From Dichetophora obliterata (taxonomy: Eukaryota > Arthropoda > Insecta > Diptera > Sciomyzidae), in NCBI GenBank assembly GCA_963920525.1, contig OY986437.1, positions 92,034,213 to 92,098,212 of the forward strand: 64,000 nt of DNA. The letters run 5' to 3'. The position numbers and the translations under genes were made by a program. Below, in pieces: positions 51,121 to 62,273 of this stretch. The first letter of the stretch is position 1; every line of letters starts with the position of its first letter. The notes under the pieces were generated by a model, which saw only the letters and a list, made by a program, of their open reading frames with translations, made no database searches and was not told where the DNA came from.

Positions 51121-51640
51121 TTCTCACTGCCAACACTTTTTAACCTGACTCTTTAAACACAGTAGACACACCCCCCATTTAACGTAACCAAAAATATCAG
51201 TAAGGCAAACAATATACCTAAAATTTCCTCTGCAATGTACAGAGAAAAGCACATATCTGCAAAGATCTACAAATACCATATCTTCCAATACATTTCCCAA
51301 ACCATACGGAACCCAGCTGGAAATTGAATGATGAAACATGTAATACTTCCCTACAAAAATATGCCAAAAACTTCAAACCGACTGAATTATACCATACCAC
51401 TTTCTCAGAAATCAAAAACTCATTAGAAAAACACACCATTATATTTACAGACGGCTCAAAAGTAACGATAATACTAATTATAGTATCAAACCTCTGTTGA
51501 TACACCACTGTATTTTCAGCTGAAGCCATTGCCCTGTATGAAGCTATATATTAAATATGCTAAGTGCAGTAAAGGTAAAGTCGCAATATGCTCAGACTCG
51601 GTATCTACACTAACATCCGCTAAGAACATACACAAACTAT
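51121..51640 (+). pseudogene. LINE RNase H-domain fragment
   Basis: The plus strand reads KHTIIFTDGSKVT, a stop, then YTTVFSAEAIALYEAI, a stop, then KYAKCSKGKVAICSDSVSTL, TSAKNI. These are the first catalytic Asp (FTDGS), the E of AEA.AL.EA, and the SDS of RNase H from I/Loa/R1-type non-LTR elements. The domain is closely similar in layout to the better preserved one at 55.9-56.3 kb. Frameshifts and stops break it. It lies directly before the 141-bp tandem array. Confidence 0.75.
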
Positions 51641-51719
51641 ATATAAAAATGAATGTACGTTTGTTGGTTTGTTAATTTATTTGTTTGTTTCTGTGTCCTG
51701 AATACATTTGTACACCGTT

Positions 51720-52500
51720 CATCCGATCGCGATGAAACTTTCCAAATTGGTTGTTCGCATTCATGCGCAGCTTTTAGTCGTAGTACGGAGAGCGTTGGAC
51801 AGGGGGGGTCGTGGCATCACCCATACAAACCAAATTTGAGATATCGAATTGCTTTTGAGTTATAGTTCGCACAGAAATGGAATTTGGTATTGGCACCGTG
51901 GCACCTCACATACAACCCATATTTGAGATTTTGAATAGCTTTTGCGTTATAATTAGCACAGCCTCGGAATTCCGTATTCGAAGACAATTTACAAGTGCTG
52001 GTACTGATAACATTTTATGGGCGTTGGACAAGAAGGCGTGGCACCTCTCATACAACCCTAATTTGAGATTTTGAATACCTTTTGCGTTATAATTCGCACA
52101 GCCTCGGAATTCAGTATTCGATCACAATTTACACGTGTTGTTTTACTGAAAACGTTTTATGGGGGCTTGACAAGGGGCGTGGCACCTACCATACAACCAA
52201 AATTTGAGATATCGAATAGATTTGGAGTTATAGACCGCACAGCCTCGGATTTCGGTATTCGAGGACAAATTACACATGTCGTTTTACTGATAACATTTTA
52301 TGGGGGTTGGACAAGGGAGCGTGGAAAATTCCATACATCTAAGTTTGCGATATCGAATATCTTTGGAGTTATAGACAGCACAGGTCGCAAAGCCTCGGAA
52401 TTCAGTATTCGAACTCAATTTACACATGCAGGTTCACTGATAACATTTTATGGAAGTTTGGCTACGGGCGTGTAGCAACGTGGCAGCAACGCGCCGGGTT
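51720..52500. repeat. Tandem array of ~141-bp units
   Basis: The word GTGG(CACCTN)CATAC recurs at 51898, 52038, 52179 and 52321, spacing 140-142 bp, with a partial unit before it. Each unit holds AATTTGAGAT, GCACAGCCTCGGAATTC..TATTCGA, CAATTTACA, GATAACATTTTATGGG and GGACAAGG..GCGTGG. Units are about 80-85% alike. Long open frames across it are a consequence of the repeat. The array ends at CGCGCCGGGTTTCAGCTAGT. Confidence 0.85.
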
Positions 52501-53014
52501 TCAGCTAGTAATCTATATATATATATAAAAAAAACTAGTATTTCCCGGCAGACGTTGTTATGCGACAGACCGCCTTACTGTCATATACGAAAATGTCTAG
52601 AAATGCCAAATATATCCATCATTTTCAGTATAGCTGCCGAAAGTAACCATACGAACTAAATCATAAAATTTTAGTCTAATACGATAAAAACCGTGCGAAA
52701 TCTAGCATTTTTGTTGTTTTGTAAGCGGTAAAAAGGGGTGCGGCAAAATTATTCCCCTTAAACCATTTCGTACTCGAAACAAATCGACTACCAAAATTTG
52801 AGCTTAATTTAGCTTAAGCTTGGCGCACTTTGCTTCACTCCACGCTGACCCCCCGAAAAGTGAGTTTAACTAAATTGGGACAGGTCCATTTTTAGTGCAC
52901 TTGCAGAGAGTAACCATATGAACTTAATTAAAAAATATTTGTCTATTACGACCCAAACCGTTGAAATAAAATATTTTCATTGGTTTGTGGGCGGTAAAAG
53001 GGGGGCGTGGAAAC
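52501..53014. other. Dispersed-repeat flank
   Basis: TATATATATATAAAAAAAAC and CTAGTATTTCCCGGCAGACG (from about 52536) look like the start of a widespread insect repeat whose other ends appear at 54188-54225 and 54480-54553. No gene is seen. Confidence 0.45.
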
Positions 53015-53267
53015 CTTTTAGGAATGAGTTGAGCCCCATTATGAATAATTTTTCACGCGGAATCGGAAAAGGGAGTTTTCATTTTTAGGATAAAGCTCAA
53101 GAAGATTTTGGAAATTTCGAATGCAAATTTGTTGATAAACCGTTGATGAACAAATCTGCATTAAAAGTTTCCAAAAAGTTCTTGAGCTTTATGTTAAAAA
53201 TGAAAGCTCACTTTTCCGATTCCGCGCAAAAAATTATTCATAATGGGGCTCAACTCATTCCTAAAAG
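53015..53267. repeat. 253-bp long palindrome
   Basis: CTTTTAGGAATGAGTTGAGC at the left pairs with its complement at 53248-53267, and pairing continues inward through CATTATGAATAATTTTT, GGAATCGGAAAAG.GAG and AAAGCTCAAGAA to a centre near 53141. Arms are about 120 bp with few mismatches. One arm alone recurs at about 60313-60440. Confidence 0.85.
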
Positions 53268-53479
53268 CTTTAAATAATATGATTTTTTATCTTCTTTTAA
53301 ATTTTGGTTTCTTTAATTTAATATAACATTTGTTAAATAATGATATCTCTTGTATTCAATATGTGAAATCTTGAAATCAAAATTTTTAAACAATATGATT
53401 TTGTATATTTTTTTAATTTTTGTTACATGATTATTAATACTAGTATCGCCTGTAGCCGAAATTCGACCAACCTCTGAAA

Positions 53480-55245
53480 TTTCAATTATTTTTTTCTAGT
53501 TCTGAGTCATGACCTTGCTTTAATAAAATGTGCTGTACTAAGAAAATCTTAAGTTTCAAATTATCGCAATAATTTTGATATAAAAGTAGTCGAAATTTTT
53601 TTTAAAATATCTGTAAAAGCATTACCAATAAAAACTTTCGTACACCGTTCTTTTTCACAACCAGGACTTTTCATATAAAAATACGTTGTATTGAGAAAAG
53701 CTATAGTTTTCAAGATATCGCCATAACTTTGATGTCAAAATAAAGGGTATTTCTCAGAACTTACTACTTATAAGAAATTTCACCATCACAATAAATATTC
53801 ACTCATGTTACATACAAAAATGCTTATTCGTAAGAGATAGCGAAAAGGTTTTTTGTTCATTATATTAATGTCGAAAATTTCCTCTTACACCATGTTCTTC
53901 CATTTTTTTATAGTTTGGGTTTTACTTAAGAAATATTCTTGAAACGATAATATTTCAGGTCAATGGTCACAAAAATATTCAGTGAACTCCTCCCTACTCT
54001 AATTTCTTTAAAAAAATTATCAAAATCGGTTCAGAAGCACGGAAGAACTGTTTCTCCCACGCATATTTCTATATATATACCGACATGGCTTAAAACATAG
54101 ATTGGTGTATATAACTATGAAGTGGTTTGAAATATTTTCAAATTTTTCACAGAACTTATTTTTTAAGCTGTAGAACTTTATAAAAAACTAGCTGAACCCG
54201 GTGTGCTTCGCTACTCCCCTCGTTATAAAATAAAATTAAAAGTATTTATATATTTTTCACGCCATCGAATTTTCGAAATAAATCCACCCCAGCGCCACCT
54301 ACCGTGTCCATTTATACACAAATTATTTTCTTATGATCAAACAAACATACATTCTGAATTTCAGTTAAATTGGTCCATAAATTCAAATTTTCGATATAAG
54401 TCCACCCCAGCGCCACCTATCGTGTCCAAATATAGCCTATGTTACCCACCGTACCAAGATGAACATTACCTGAAAATTTCATCAAAATCGGCCCAGCCGT
54501 TTTGGAGTCCATACGTTACATACATACACACATCCTATTTTATATATATAGATGTAAAAACAACACTTTGAAAAATTAAATTTTCATCAAAAAAGTCATA
54601 GTGGCTCATGAATTTCGATGATAGAAACTGTTTATTGAAATATGTGTCAAAATAAGGTAATTTTTGCAAATAAATTATATGTCGTATAAAAGATTGTGAA
54701 AAAAGAAAACGTAATAAGAAAAAAAAATTACAACAAAAAACCGTTTGTCTTATTTTTTGAGCAAAACTGAAATATTTTAGTTTTTTTTAAAACAATATAA
54801 AACATTGAATTGATAAGATAACGGTAAATCTTTTCTTATTTCTCCAAAGTCATTTAATTGATCTTTCAGACAAAGACCATTTTTTTAAATCGATTAAAAA
54901 ATAGCTGAGATATTTGCTTGCAAAATCAGAACTTGAAATTTCAATGGTTTTTTTCTCATTCTGAGGCGATGGCCTTGCTTCAAGGAAATACATTGTACTG
55001 AGAAGATATAAAATTTTCGAGATATCTTAATAATTTTAATGTCATTTTAATGGGATTTTTCCTCTTACTTATGAAGAAAGCTTTCATATTATATTCCTCA
55101 ACCAACAACTTTTCATACAGCAATACGTTGTACTGAGAACATATACAGTTTTCAAGATATCGCTATAATTTTTTTGTCAAAATAACGGAAATTTTTCAGA
55201 CTTTACGATTTGTAAAAAATTTTACCATCACAATATATGAATAGA
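53480..55245. repeat. Degenerate direct repeats (TGTACTGAGAA...AAGATATCGC)
   Basis: The words TGTACTGAGAA, TTTTCAAGATATCGC and ATAA(C/T)TTT.ATGTCAAAATAA recur in the same order near 53525-53590, 53680-53745, 54985-55050 and 55130-55190. The two halves (53.5-53.8 and 54.95-55.24 kb) are parallel copies separated by a dispersed repeat (54188-54553). No coding motif is present; the open frame 54203-54571 is repeat translation. Confidence 0.65.
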
Positions 55246-55250
55246 AAAAA

Positions 55251-56696
55251 ATGAGAATACTTGGACTCACATTCTCAAAAAATGCTTTATGGAATGACCA
55301 TGTAAAAAAGTTGAGAGACAAACTAAAAAAAAATACATTACCTGTTCAAGGTAATCTGTTCCAGAAAGAAAGGACCCCATATCGACACTGCCATAGCTAT
55401 TTGTACATCTCTTGTAGAAGGAACAGTTCAGCACTGTCTGACAATATACGGCTGGACTTCAGACGGCAACAAAAAGAAAATAAACACATCTATTAACAAG
55501 TACTTTAGGACGGCATCTGGGATCCTAGCGGCAACTCGTATTGATTCCTTAAGAAATGAAGCTCAGTATAGAGATGTTGACTGGCTTCTAAAAAACAGGT
55601 CTGCCAAACTAGCGGCCAAGGCTCTAACAGAAATACACCATATTCTAAATAAACCATTTTGGGACTTTCACTGTAATGAACTAAACAGTAATAATTCAAA
55701 TAAACAACTGCGGTATCCAACATATTCTAAATTACTTGGAATCTATTAATACGCCAATACCAGAAAAACCCTCAGAAAATATACTGCAGAACCAAATTAG
55801 CATTAGCATCGACACAAGGTTGAACGAATTTAGTAAAAAAGATTGCAACCCTTCTATTTTCAAATCAAAATTTTTTGAATGCATGCATAATTCTACACAT
55901 GCGATTACATTATTCACAGACGGATCAATGCCTGGGAAGTATAGCTATCTATTAAGTGGTAGAACAAATGGAAGATGATTCCTTTAATACATTAGAGCAA
56001 TAACTTTTGGCGCCACATGCAGGAATATTCAATGCAGAACTAGTTGCCATAAAAGCTGGAATTAAATATGCAACGATTAAAAGTAAAGACACAATAACTT
56101 TCTCTGATAGTCTAAGTGTCTTAAAGTCACTACAAAATAAAAAAAGTACAACGCTTAAATTCATTTTAAAAGAGTTGACACAATCTCCTAATATCAATAT
56201 TAAATTGCTATGGATTCCTGGCCACATCGGAATAAAAGGCAACGAAGCTGCGCACGCTGAAGCCAAAAATGCATTGAAATATCCCTTTATTGCACAAACA
56301 CCATGTTTAGACACGGTAATCATTAATTATAACAGAAATATACAACAACATCTCGAACAGATCCAATGGGACACTTCCAGCTCCTTCTTACATCTTCATA
56401 ACAAAACGATATATCGGAAGAAATACAATACAAATTATTCGAGAGAGGATTGTATTAAACTAGCAAGGATACGGGTTGGGACTACACTATTTAGTTCTAG
56501 CCTTCTGTACAACAACCCCACCGCAAAACAATGCAGCTTGTGCTTAATAGCATTATCCGTGAAACACATGCTACTGGACTGCGGAGTTTCGAAAATCAAC
56601 ACAAGCTTAGAGATCGAACTAGACTGTAGCAAAAAAGAAACCATAAATACAATCAATACTATACTAAGCAAACATAATGTTCTCAATGACATATAA
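55251..56696 (+). pseudogene. LINE ORF2 C-terminal part: RT thumb, RNase H, Cys motif
   Basis: The order is: RILGLTFSKNALWNDHVKKL (the LG...D..L.W..H.. thumb block), then ASGILAATRIDSLRNEAQYR, then RNase H with ITLFTDGSMPG (first Asp), FNAELVAIKAGIKYA (Glu), ITFSDSLSVLKSL (Asp) and IPGHIGIKGNEAAHAEAKNA (HxG...N..A, with the usual Asp changed to His). It ends with a C-terminal CSLCLIALSVKHMLLDC block (CxxC...H....C). Frames change around 55500 and 55975, and a stop falls near 55750. The last 229 codons, to the stop at 56696, are open. The final Asp-to-His change and the frame breaks make it inactive. Confidence 0.85.
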
Positions 56697-56790
56697 TTAG
56701 GAAAACCAATAGGAAGTTCCACTAGATGGTGCAAAATGGCCAAGAAGCCTAGCACCTCTGTATATTCTACAAATTAATTTGTAAAATATT
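55251..56790 (+). mobile_element. 5'-truncated LINE with RNase H domain (I/Loa-type)
   Basis: The plus strand carries the end of an RT thumb, a linker, an RNase H domain and a Cys-containing C-terminus, followed by a short 3' region. That region contains CACTAGATGGTGCAAAATGG and ends in an (AATA)n-like tail at about 56787-56806. The presence of RNase H points to the I/Loa/R1 side of the non-LTR tree. The 5' part is missing. Confidence 0.8.
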
Positions 56791-56807
56791 ATAATAAATA
56801 AATAAAG

Positions 56808-57460
56808 TTAAAAACGTTCGAGTATACCTATTTGGTTAAGGACCAGAAAGAGATTCCTTTTAAAACAATGTCTAGAACAATTATTAAAAATATCAATATC
56901 AGCTAACAATAAATTAGTTGTGCGAAGACAATGAGCCAATGGTTCTTGCTGAGCAAAGTTGCTTCTCAGTGTATTGCAACGAAAATGAAAACACCCTCTT
57001 AGGTTTCTACGAGGTAAATAAAAATTAATCATAGTTAAGATACATGGACATTGAATATTGCAGTGAATGACATCTCTAATAAAAACAATAGAATACATTG
57101 TGCGACGACATTTACTTGAATTCAGACTAAACAAAGCACAACGTGTTTTATAGGAAGGTCAATTGATTTGCCAATTCAACTTTGAGAACAGATATTTAGA
57201 AAAAACTTTATGGACTACGAATATGCGAGGCATATGAGGGATTTCATATGACACAACAGTATTCTCTGTAAGATCTTACCAGGCTTTCAAATAGTACCTT
57301 GATTGTAAGAGGATTTCTAAAATCTTTAGAATTCCTCTTTGAAAATCCTAGCTAGAGTAAGCCTTGGGTATGACATAATCAAAATGATTTTTGAAAGTAA
57401 GCCGGCGATCAACAATTACGCCTAAATCTTTTTTAAGATATACTCTTTCAAGAGTGAGAT
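56808..57460 (-). pseudogene. LINE RT thumb and C-terminal region (second family)
   Basis: On the minus strand, KKDLGVIVDRRLTFKNHFDY (about 57460 downwards) is the RT thumb (DLGV..D..L.F..H). It is followed through several frames by ILKILEILLQ, SYLEYC-like remnants, LSKLNW and then, at 57134-56808, FSLNSSKCRRTMYSIVFIRD, IQCPCILTMINFYLPRRNLR and SNFAQQEPLAHCLRTTNLL. This matches in layout the C-terminal end of LINE copy B at 26.7-26.95 kb. It lies tail to tail with the RNase H LINE. Confidence 0.75.
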
Positions 57461-57835
57461 TATTAATACTGTAATTATTAATACGTATATAATATATAGT
57501 TATTATTTTTAAAAAATTTTTGTTTGTTTTTAAAAAATTTTTTTAATAATTAAGGTCGAATAACAAAAAACAACTTACGTTATTATTTTTTCTATTTCTG
57601 CTAATTCCAACAAAATCAGTCTCGAAATAATATGTAAAACACTTGTTTTTCTTTATATCTAAATTGTCGATGAAGAACAGAGCATCCCCTTTTATTCAAA
57701 ATTTTAAGCACCAATTTTTCTATTTTATTTTTAAATATAATTTCTTGTTTTAATTTCTGCTAAATTTATGATTTTATTTCTTTTCTCTTTCTTGCAACTT
57801 TAGCAAAAACAACAACTCAACTAAATTTTATAATA
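57461..57835. other. Gene-free leader region
   Basis: This AT-rich stretch ends in TTCTTTTCTCTTTCTTGCAA then CTTTAG (about 57778-57804), a good splice-acceptor context just ahead of the short ORF at 57836. Confidence 0.4.
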
Positions 57836-58036
57836 ATGGATGATTTTGAATTTTCTTTCACTTTCGACGATGCTGCATATGAGACCGATTTTTCTGGCGA
57901 TCAATTTGATTTTGAAAATATGTGGAGCACATATGAAGAAGAACAGCAGGAACGTGAAGAAAACGAAAAGTTTGAAGTAGCATTTACGTGCATGTTAAAA
58001 ATAACAAGCTATAAGCAAGACGAACGTATTATGTAA
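57836..58036 (+). CDS. Short acidic hypothetical protein, 66 aa
   Basis: ATG at 57836 (context ATAATAATGG) opens MDDFEFSFTFDDAAYETDFS, GDQFDFENMWSTYEEEQQER, EENEKFEVAFTCMLKITSYK, QDERIM. It is very rich in Asp, Glu and Phe in its first 50 residues, unlike translation of the surrounding AT-rich DNA. There is no signal peptide or membrane segment. A pyrimidine tract with CTTTAG 30 bp upstream looks like a splice acceptor, so this could be a coding exon with a 5' untranslated exon elsewhere. A GTAAAA at the 3' end followed by TTTTTCAG (to about 58067) could be a tiny intron, extending the protein by only a few codons. I recognise no family. Confidence 0.45.
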   Translation: MDDFEFSFTFDDAAYETDFSGDQFDFENMWSTYEEEQQEREENEKFEVAFTCMLKITSYKQDERIM

Positions 58037-58069
58037 AATTTTTTTTATAAAAGTTATATTTTTCAGATA

Positions 58070-59262
58070 TGTTGTTCGACTATTGTTTGATTTTACTATA
58101 TAACAAAAATTATTGTTAGATTTTATTATATTTCGGCTTATTATTTTTATATGTTTTTTAAGGATTTTAACTTAATTTGTGTTTTACGAAACATTTTTAA
58201 TTTATTAAGAAGCTGTATTAAGTTTATCATTAATTATAAAAAGAAACATTTTAAAATGTCTTGATGACAATCACTGTTCATTGATTGAACGGTTTTTTAA
58301 TGGTTTATTTTTACTAATTGTTATTTTTTTGGAAATTTTGTTAGATTTATTTTTCTTAATATGTATTTCTTTATATTTTAAACATAACTTTGTTAACAAT
58401 ATTTTTTATATTAAGTTAAATTTCGTTTATTTTTTGGTACAAATTATCGTTATTTGCTTAATTGTAATTGCTTAATTGTTAATTGTAAATTAAAAACTTA
58501 CTTAAAATATTTTTTGCTATTGTGTAACGCAAAAATCAAACGATTTGAGTAAGATTTCGTTAAATATAATTGGAAAAAATAGCTGGACGTTATTTTAACA
58601 AAACAATCTGTAAACATTATCTGTATAAACAAGTTTATTAAATTAACGATTTCATTATGTTGAAATAATAACAAATTTTCACTTTTAAGATTTTATTTCA
58701 TATCAGTTTTTATTTATTTATAAAAACAAATAATTTGTAAAGTATAAATATATTTCCGAAACATTGCAATAAATATACAGAAAAAATGAGTTCTTAAATC
58801 TATGTTTAGGTTTTTGTTTAAGTTATTTACACTTGTTGAGAAGCTCCTATATTTTTTGTGACCTAATAATATCGCATAAATTTCTATAGTTTTTCCTTTA
58901 TAAAAACATACACAAACTCACACAAAATTTTGAGGAGACTGTTATTTTGTCATAGTTTTTAAAATTTCAATACATATATCTTGCTTGTTTTGGCATCTTT
59001 ATAAGCTTTTCCGTTATTTTGTACTCTATTCTACTTTATTAAATGCTGTTCTGTATGTATATCTAAATTTCCTATCGGCATACAGTACTGTAAAAATATT
59101 TTAACAAAAATTTCATCTTTTAAAACACTTAGCCAAAGAAATGAAAATAAGAAACATATTCCACACAAAACAAAGTAGTGAAAAAATCTTATTCAGCATT
59201 TAAGTATTGCACGCAACCGCCATTTTTTTCGAATACACAAAATAGGTAAATAGGTCTTAATC
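58070..59262. other. Gene-free AT-rich stretch
   Basis: No gene is seen. This stretch is among the most AT-rich of the window, with several AATAAA words that could serve the short acidic gene. Confidence 0.45.
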
Positions 59263-59480
59263 AAATCGAAGAGTAATCGAAGCAAAGATCGAAGCGAAAT
59301 ATCGATGTGAAAACCTGCCCTGTTCTAAAATCCGATTTTGATTGAGTAGGTGTTGTGCAATCCGATACTTAACTTCGAATCGGATTTGCTAGAAGTATCG
59401 GAATGGACCTGTTCTGTATTCCGATAAATCGAATTTGAAAATGGATCCTATCCGATCAGCTGTTTGGTAACCATATCCAT
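59263..59480. repeat. ATCCGAT/ATCGAAG-rich transposon-end-like block
   Basis: ATCGAAG, ATCCGATTTTGA, CAATCCGATA, GAATCGGATTTG and TATCCGATCAGCTG recur within 200 bp in both orientations. This looks like one subterminal zone of a DNA transposon. I do not find the opposite end. Confidence 0.45.
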
Positions 59481-59540
59481 TCCGATAAAATTTTGGTTTG
59501 TTTTAACTTGAGTAAATAGAAAATTTTTTATTTATTTTAA

Positions 59541-59700
59541 TGAATAATAAAACTTATCTTAGAGGAAATTACTGCCCAAAACACCACGATCCATGGCAAG
59601 ATGTCACACCAAAGGAGACTGCGTGGAAATTGAGACAAAGTGAAGCAGCTGAAGGAGTCGCTGAATAGTATTGGTCTAAAGAAGGATACTTATGGATGGA
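59541..59700 (+). pseudogene. Possible MADF/Myb-like fragment
   Basis: The plus strand reads NNKTYLRGNYCPKHHDPWQD, VTPKETAWKLRQSEAAEGVA, then a stop. The spacing of aromatic and Trp residues (Y.....HDPW..V..KE.AW) is reminiscent of MADF DNA-binding domains, which occur in fly regulators and in PIF/Harbinger-associated proteins. It is short, stops early and lies next to the ATCCGAT block, so it is probably part of a decayed transposon. The assignment is weak. Confidence 0.3.
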
Positions 59701-60312
59701 AGAAGGTAGTAATGCTGTTTTTATTTTCAATTTCAAAGACTTTTTTTTTCCAAAAGGCTTGGACAGACTGGAAGTAGTGCTGCAGTGACGATTCTAAAAA
59801 AAGTATCCATGAAAAGATTACAAATGTATCGAAATTTTAAAATATTTTAAAAACCCACGATTACTGCGTAAGTATAATCATTGCCTTATGAGACGATTCT
59901 ATTTTTGAAAAATAAGGATCATCTTCGAATATGAACCAAATCGGATAAAAACCATACGTACTTTTCATACGAAGTTGCTTTTTCAAAACGGTAAATCTCT
60001 TTGAATTCCACAAAAATAATTCTAATGACTTCAAATTTTGCACATTAGCCTTAATCTCAGATATGCATTCTTAGTATGCATTTTTCTCTGAATCGAACGG
60101 AAACCACGTTTACCTCTCAATCACAGTGGCTTTATGAAAAATCTCTTATGTAAAATCTCTTTAAATTACTCAAAAATCGATACAATTCCTTCACATTTTT
60201 TGAATAAATTTTAATTTTTACTATGAACTTAGTTACAATTCGAAAAAAGAGAAAGCTACACCAACCTCTCATACAAAGTGACATCATCATAGTCGCATAA
60301 CCGTCATAAATT

Positions 60313-60440
60313 CCACAATCAACCGTCGATGAACAAATTTGCATTAAAAACTTTAAAAATGTTCTTTGAAAAAAAGCTTTGTCTTAAAAGTGAAAACTCC
60401 CTTTTCCGATTCCGCGTGAAAAATTATTCCCGATAGGGCT
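60313..60440. repeat. Single arm of the 53-kb palindrome
   Basis: CGATGAACAAATTTGCATTA through TTTTCCGATTCCGCGTGAAA and AATTATTCCCGATAGGGCT matches the right arm at 53150-53250 with scattered substitutions. It is unpaired here. Confidence 0.7.
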
Positions 60441-61692
60441 GATTAATTCATCGACAGAATACTTTACACTTCAAATGTTTTTTGATACTCCAAAAGTATT
60501 CTAAATTTGAAATTAGAAAACATTTAATAAAACCCACAGCCCCATAGAAACTGACGTCTTCAATCTTATATATATTACACAAACGCAAATTTTGTCCGGC
60601 GAAAGGCCTTTTAAGTACAAGTCCAATCTTAATAAATTTAGTATTGTTTGGTAGGTTTAGACCTGTAGATGTGCAAACTGGACTTTTTATTTCTTAAAAA
60701 TTTATATTTTTTAAGTTATAGCGAGTTAAAGTTTGCATATAATTGTTGCTATGTTGCTTTTTCTCTTCTTAATTTCAGCATATGCCTAAAAATATGTGAG
60801 GTATTTAGCGCCACGTATCGGCTAATAGCTATGAAACTGTTATACTGACGAATAATCTTTTACAATTTCACAGCTAATCTATGAATTGATATATTCAATA
60901 TCAAAGTGATACTGCAATGATATTTTACAGTTGAAAAAAGATTTCTAAACTGTTAGTCGGAAAATTTTTTAATTTTTAAAAATGTACACCAAAATTTAAT
61001 AAGAAATTGGAAAATGGTATGAAATATTTTTGTTCAAGCATTTTTCAACTGGAAATCAAGAAATATTTAAAATCAAGTATATTTAAAATAAATAAGGTTA
61101 TGAAATTAAATATGCTAACATTATATCGTCGTTGCGCGTGCAATACCGCGTATATTGCAAAAAGGCCAAAATGAATTTAATTTAAATTTTGATCAGTTGA
61201 AAATCAATTCAATAGCTTAAAATAAAATGTAGGTATGTTTGATTTTGGCGTTTTAACGCTACACGAGTTTACTAGTGTCAGAACCAATTTTTAAATAAAT
61301 TGTTAGGCCAGAGTTAATTGTTAATTTATCTATTTATTGAGAATCTTTCAAGTTAATTTTAGTTCAACCGTTTCTGTTCAAACTACGTGATCGACTCTTT
61401 ATTTATTGGAAAAACTAAACAAAAGAATTCGATAACTTTGCGTTTGTTATGGCGTTGCCAGGCTATAAAATAAAGTTTACAAAATATAAAGTAATGAAAG
61501 TATACGACATATGAGTGACACTAGTATAATATAACATTAAAATCTTCGAATACGCTTGAACACGGCTGTGGAGGCATTTAATCATCGGCCCAGTCGAATA
61601 TAATTCCTAATTAGTCTAATAAAAGTTCAGTCATTCATATTAAAAAATATAATTTTTTTCTCTTTGACTTTGATCCAATATTTTCTCCGTGT
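60441..61692. other. Gene-free stretch
   Basis: No gene, RNA or repeat boundary could be supported here. The sequence is AT-rich throughout. Confidence 0.5.
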
Positions 61693-61700
61693 ATGTATAT

Positions 61701-62013
61701 TAGGGCGGGTCAAATTCTGGCTCAGCGAAATTCGTAAAATACATGTAATTTCAAGACTTTTTCTCCACTACAGCATATACAAATTCTGAAAAAAAGCTGT
61801 GCGGACTTTCGTAACAATTTCGATTCATACACATACATTCATACATTCATATTTTATAATTGAGAACAAAATCTATTTACGAAAGTCCGCACAGCTTTTT
61901 TTCAGAATTTGTATATGCTGTAGTGGAGAAAAAGTCTTGAAATTACATGTATTTTACGAATTTCGCTGAGCCAGACCTCCAAAAAATTCGTCCATACAAA
62001 TTGACCCGGCCTA
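61701..62013. mobile_element. hAT-type foldback MITE, copy 2, loop inverted
   Basis: ATGTATAT is duplicated at 61693-61700 and 62014-62021. The ends TAGGGCGGGTCAA and TTGACCCGGCCTA and both arms match copy 1 (50376-50698) almost base for base, in the same orientation, including the longer right arm. The loop (about 61822-61872) is present as the reverse complement of copy 1's loop. Confidence 0.93.
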
Positions 62014-62273
62014 ATGTATATACTAAATATTCAGGCATGTTCAAAAATTCCGATGACTCAGATGATTCAGATCCGATATATCGGAATATCAGTCAAATTA
62101 TTTCCGATCAACTTTTTGTTGGAGGATTTTTTTGTGTTGTTATTAAATGTTAATGCTAAAAATAGAAAAAGGTTAATTTTTTCCGCGTTGTTATTTTCTA
62201 ACAGTGCAGCTACCATACTCGTTTTATAAACTTTATACAAATTAAAATTAAGAAATCGACAATGGCCGCATTC

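Noticed and set aside
51720..52500. CRISPR-like array or a real repeat protein (long open frames across the block)
   Set aside because: Units are 141 bp with diffuse divergence and no repeat/spacer alternation. The host is an animal, and the open frames follow from the tandem repeat.
51121..56696. LTR retrotransposon or endogenous retrovirus (RNase H motifs)
   Set aside because: The RNase H domains follow LINE-type RT thumb sequence and end in LINE-like tails. No gag, protease, integrase or long terminal repeats were found.
61947..62229. Two plus-strand ORFs (DDSDDSDP and overlapping frame)
   Set aside because: They begin inside the foldback MITE and continue into AT-rich DNA. There is no conserved motif or promoter.
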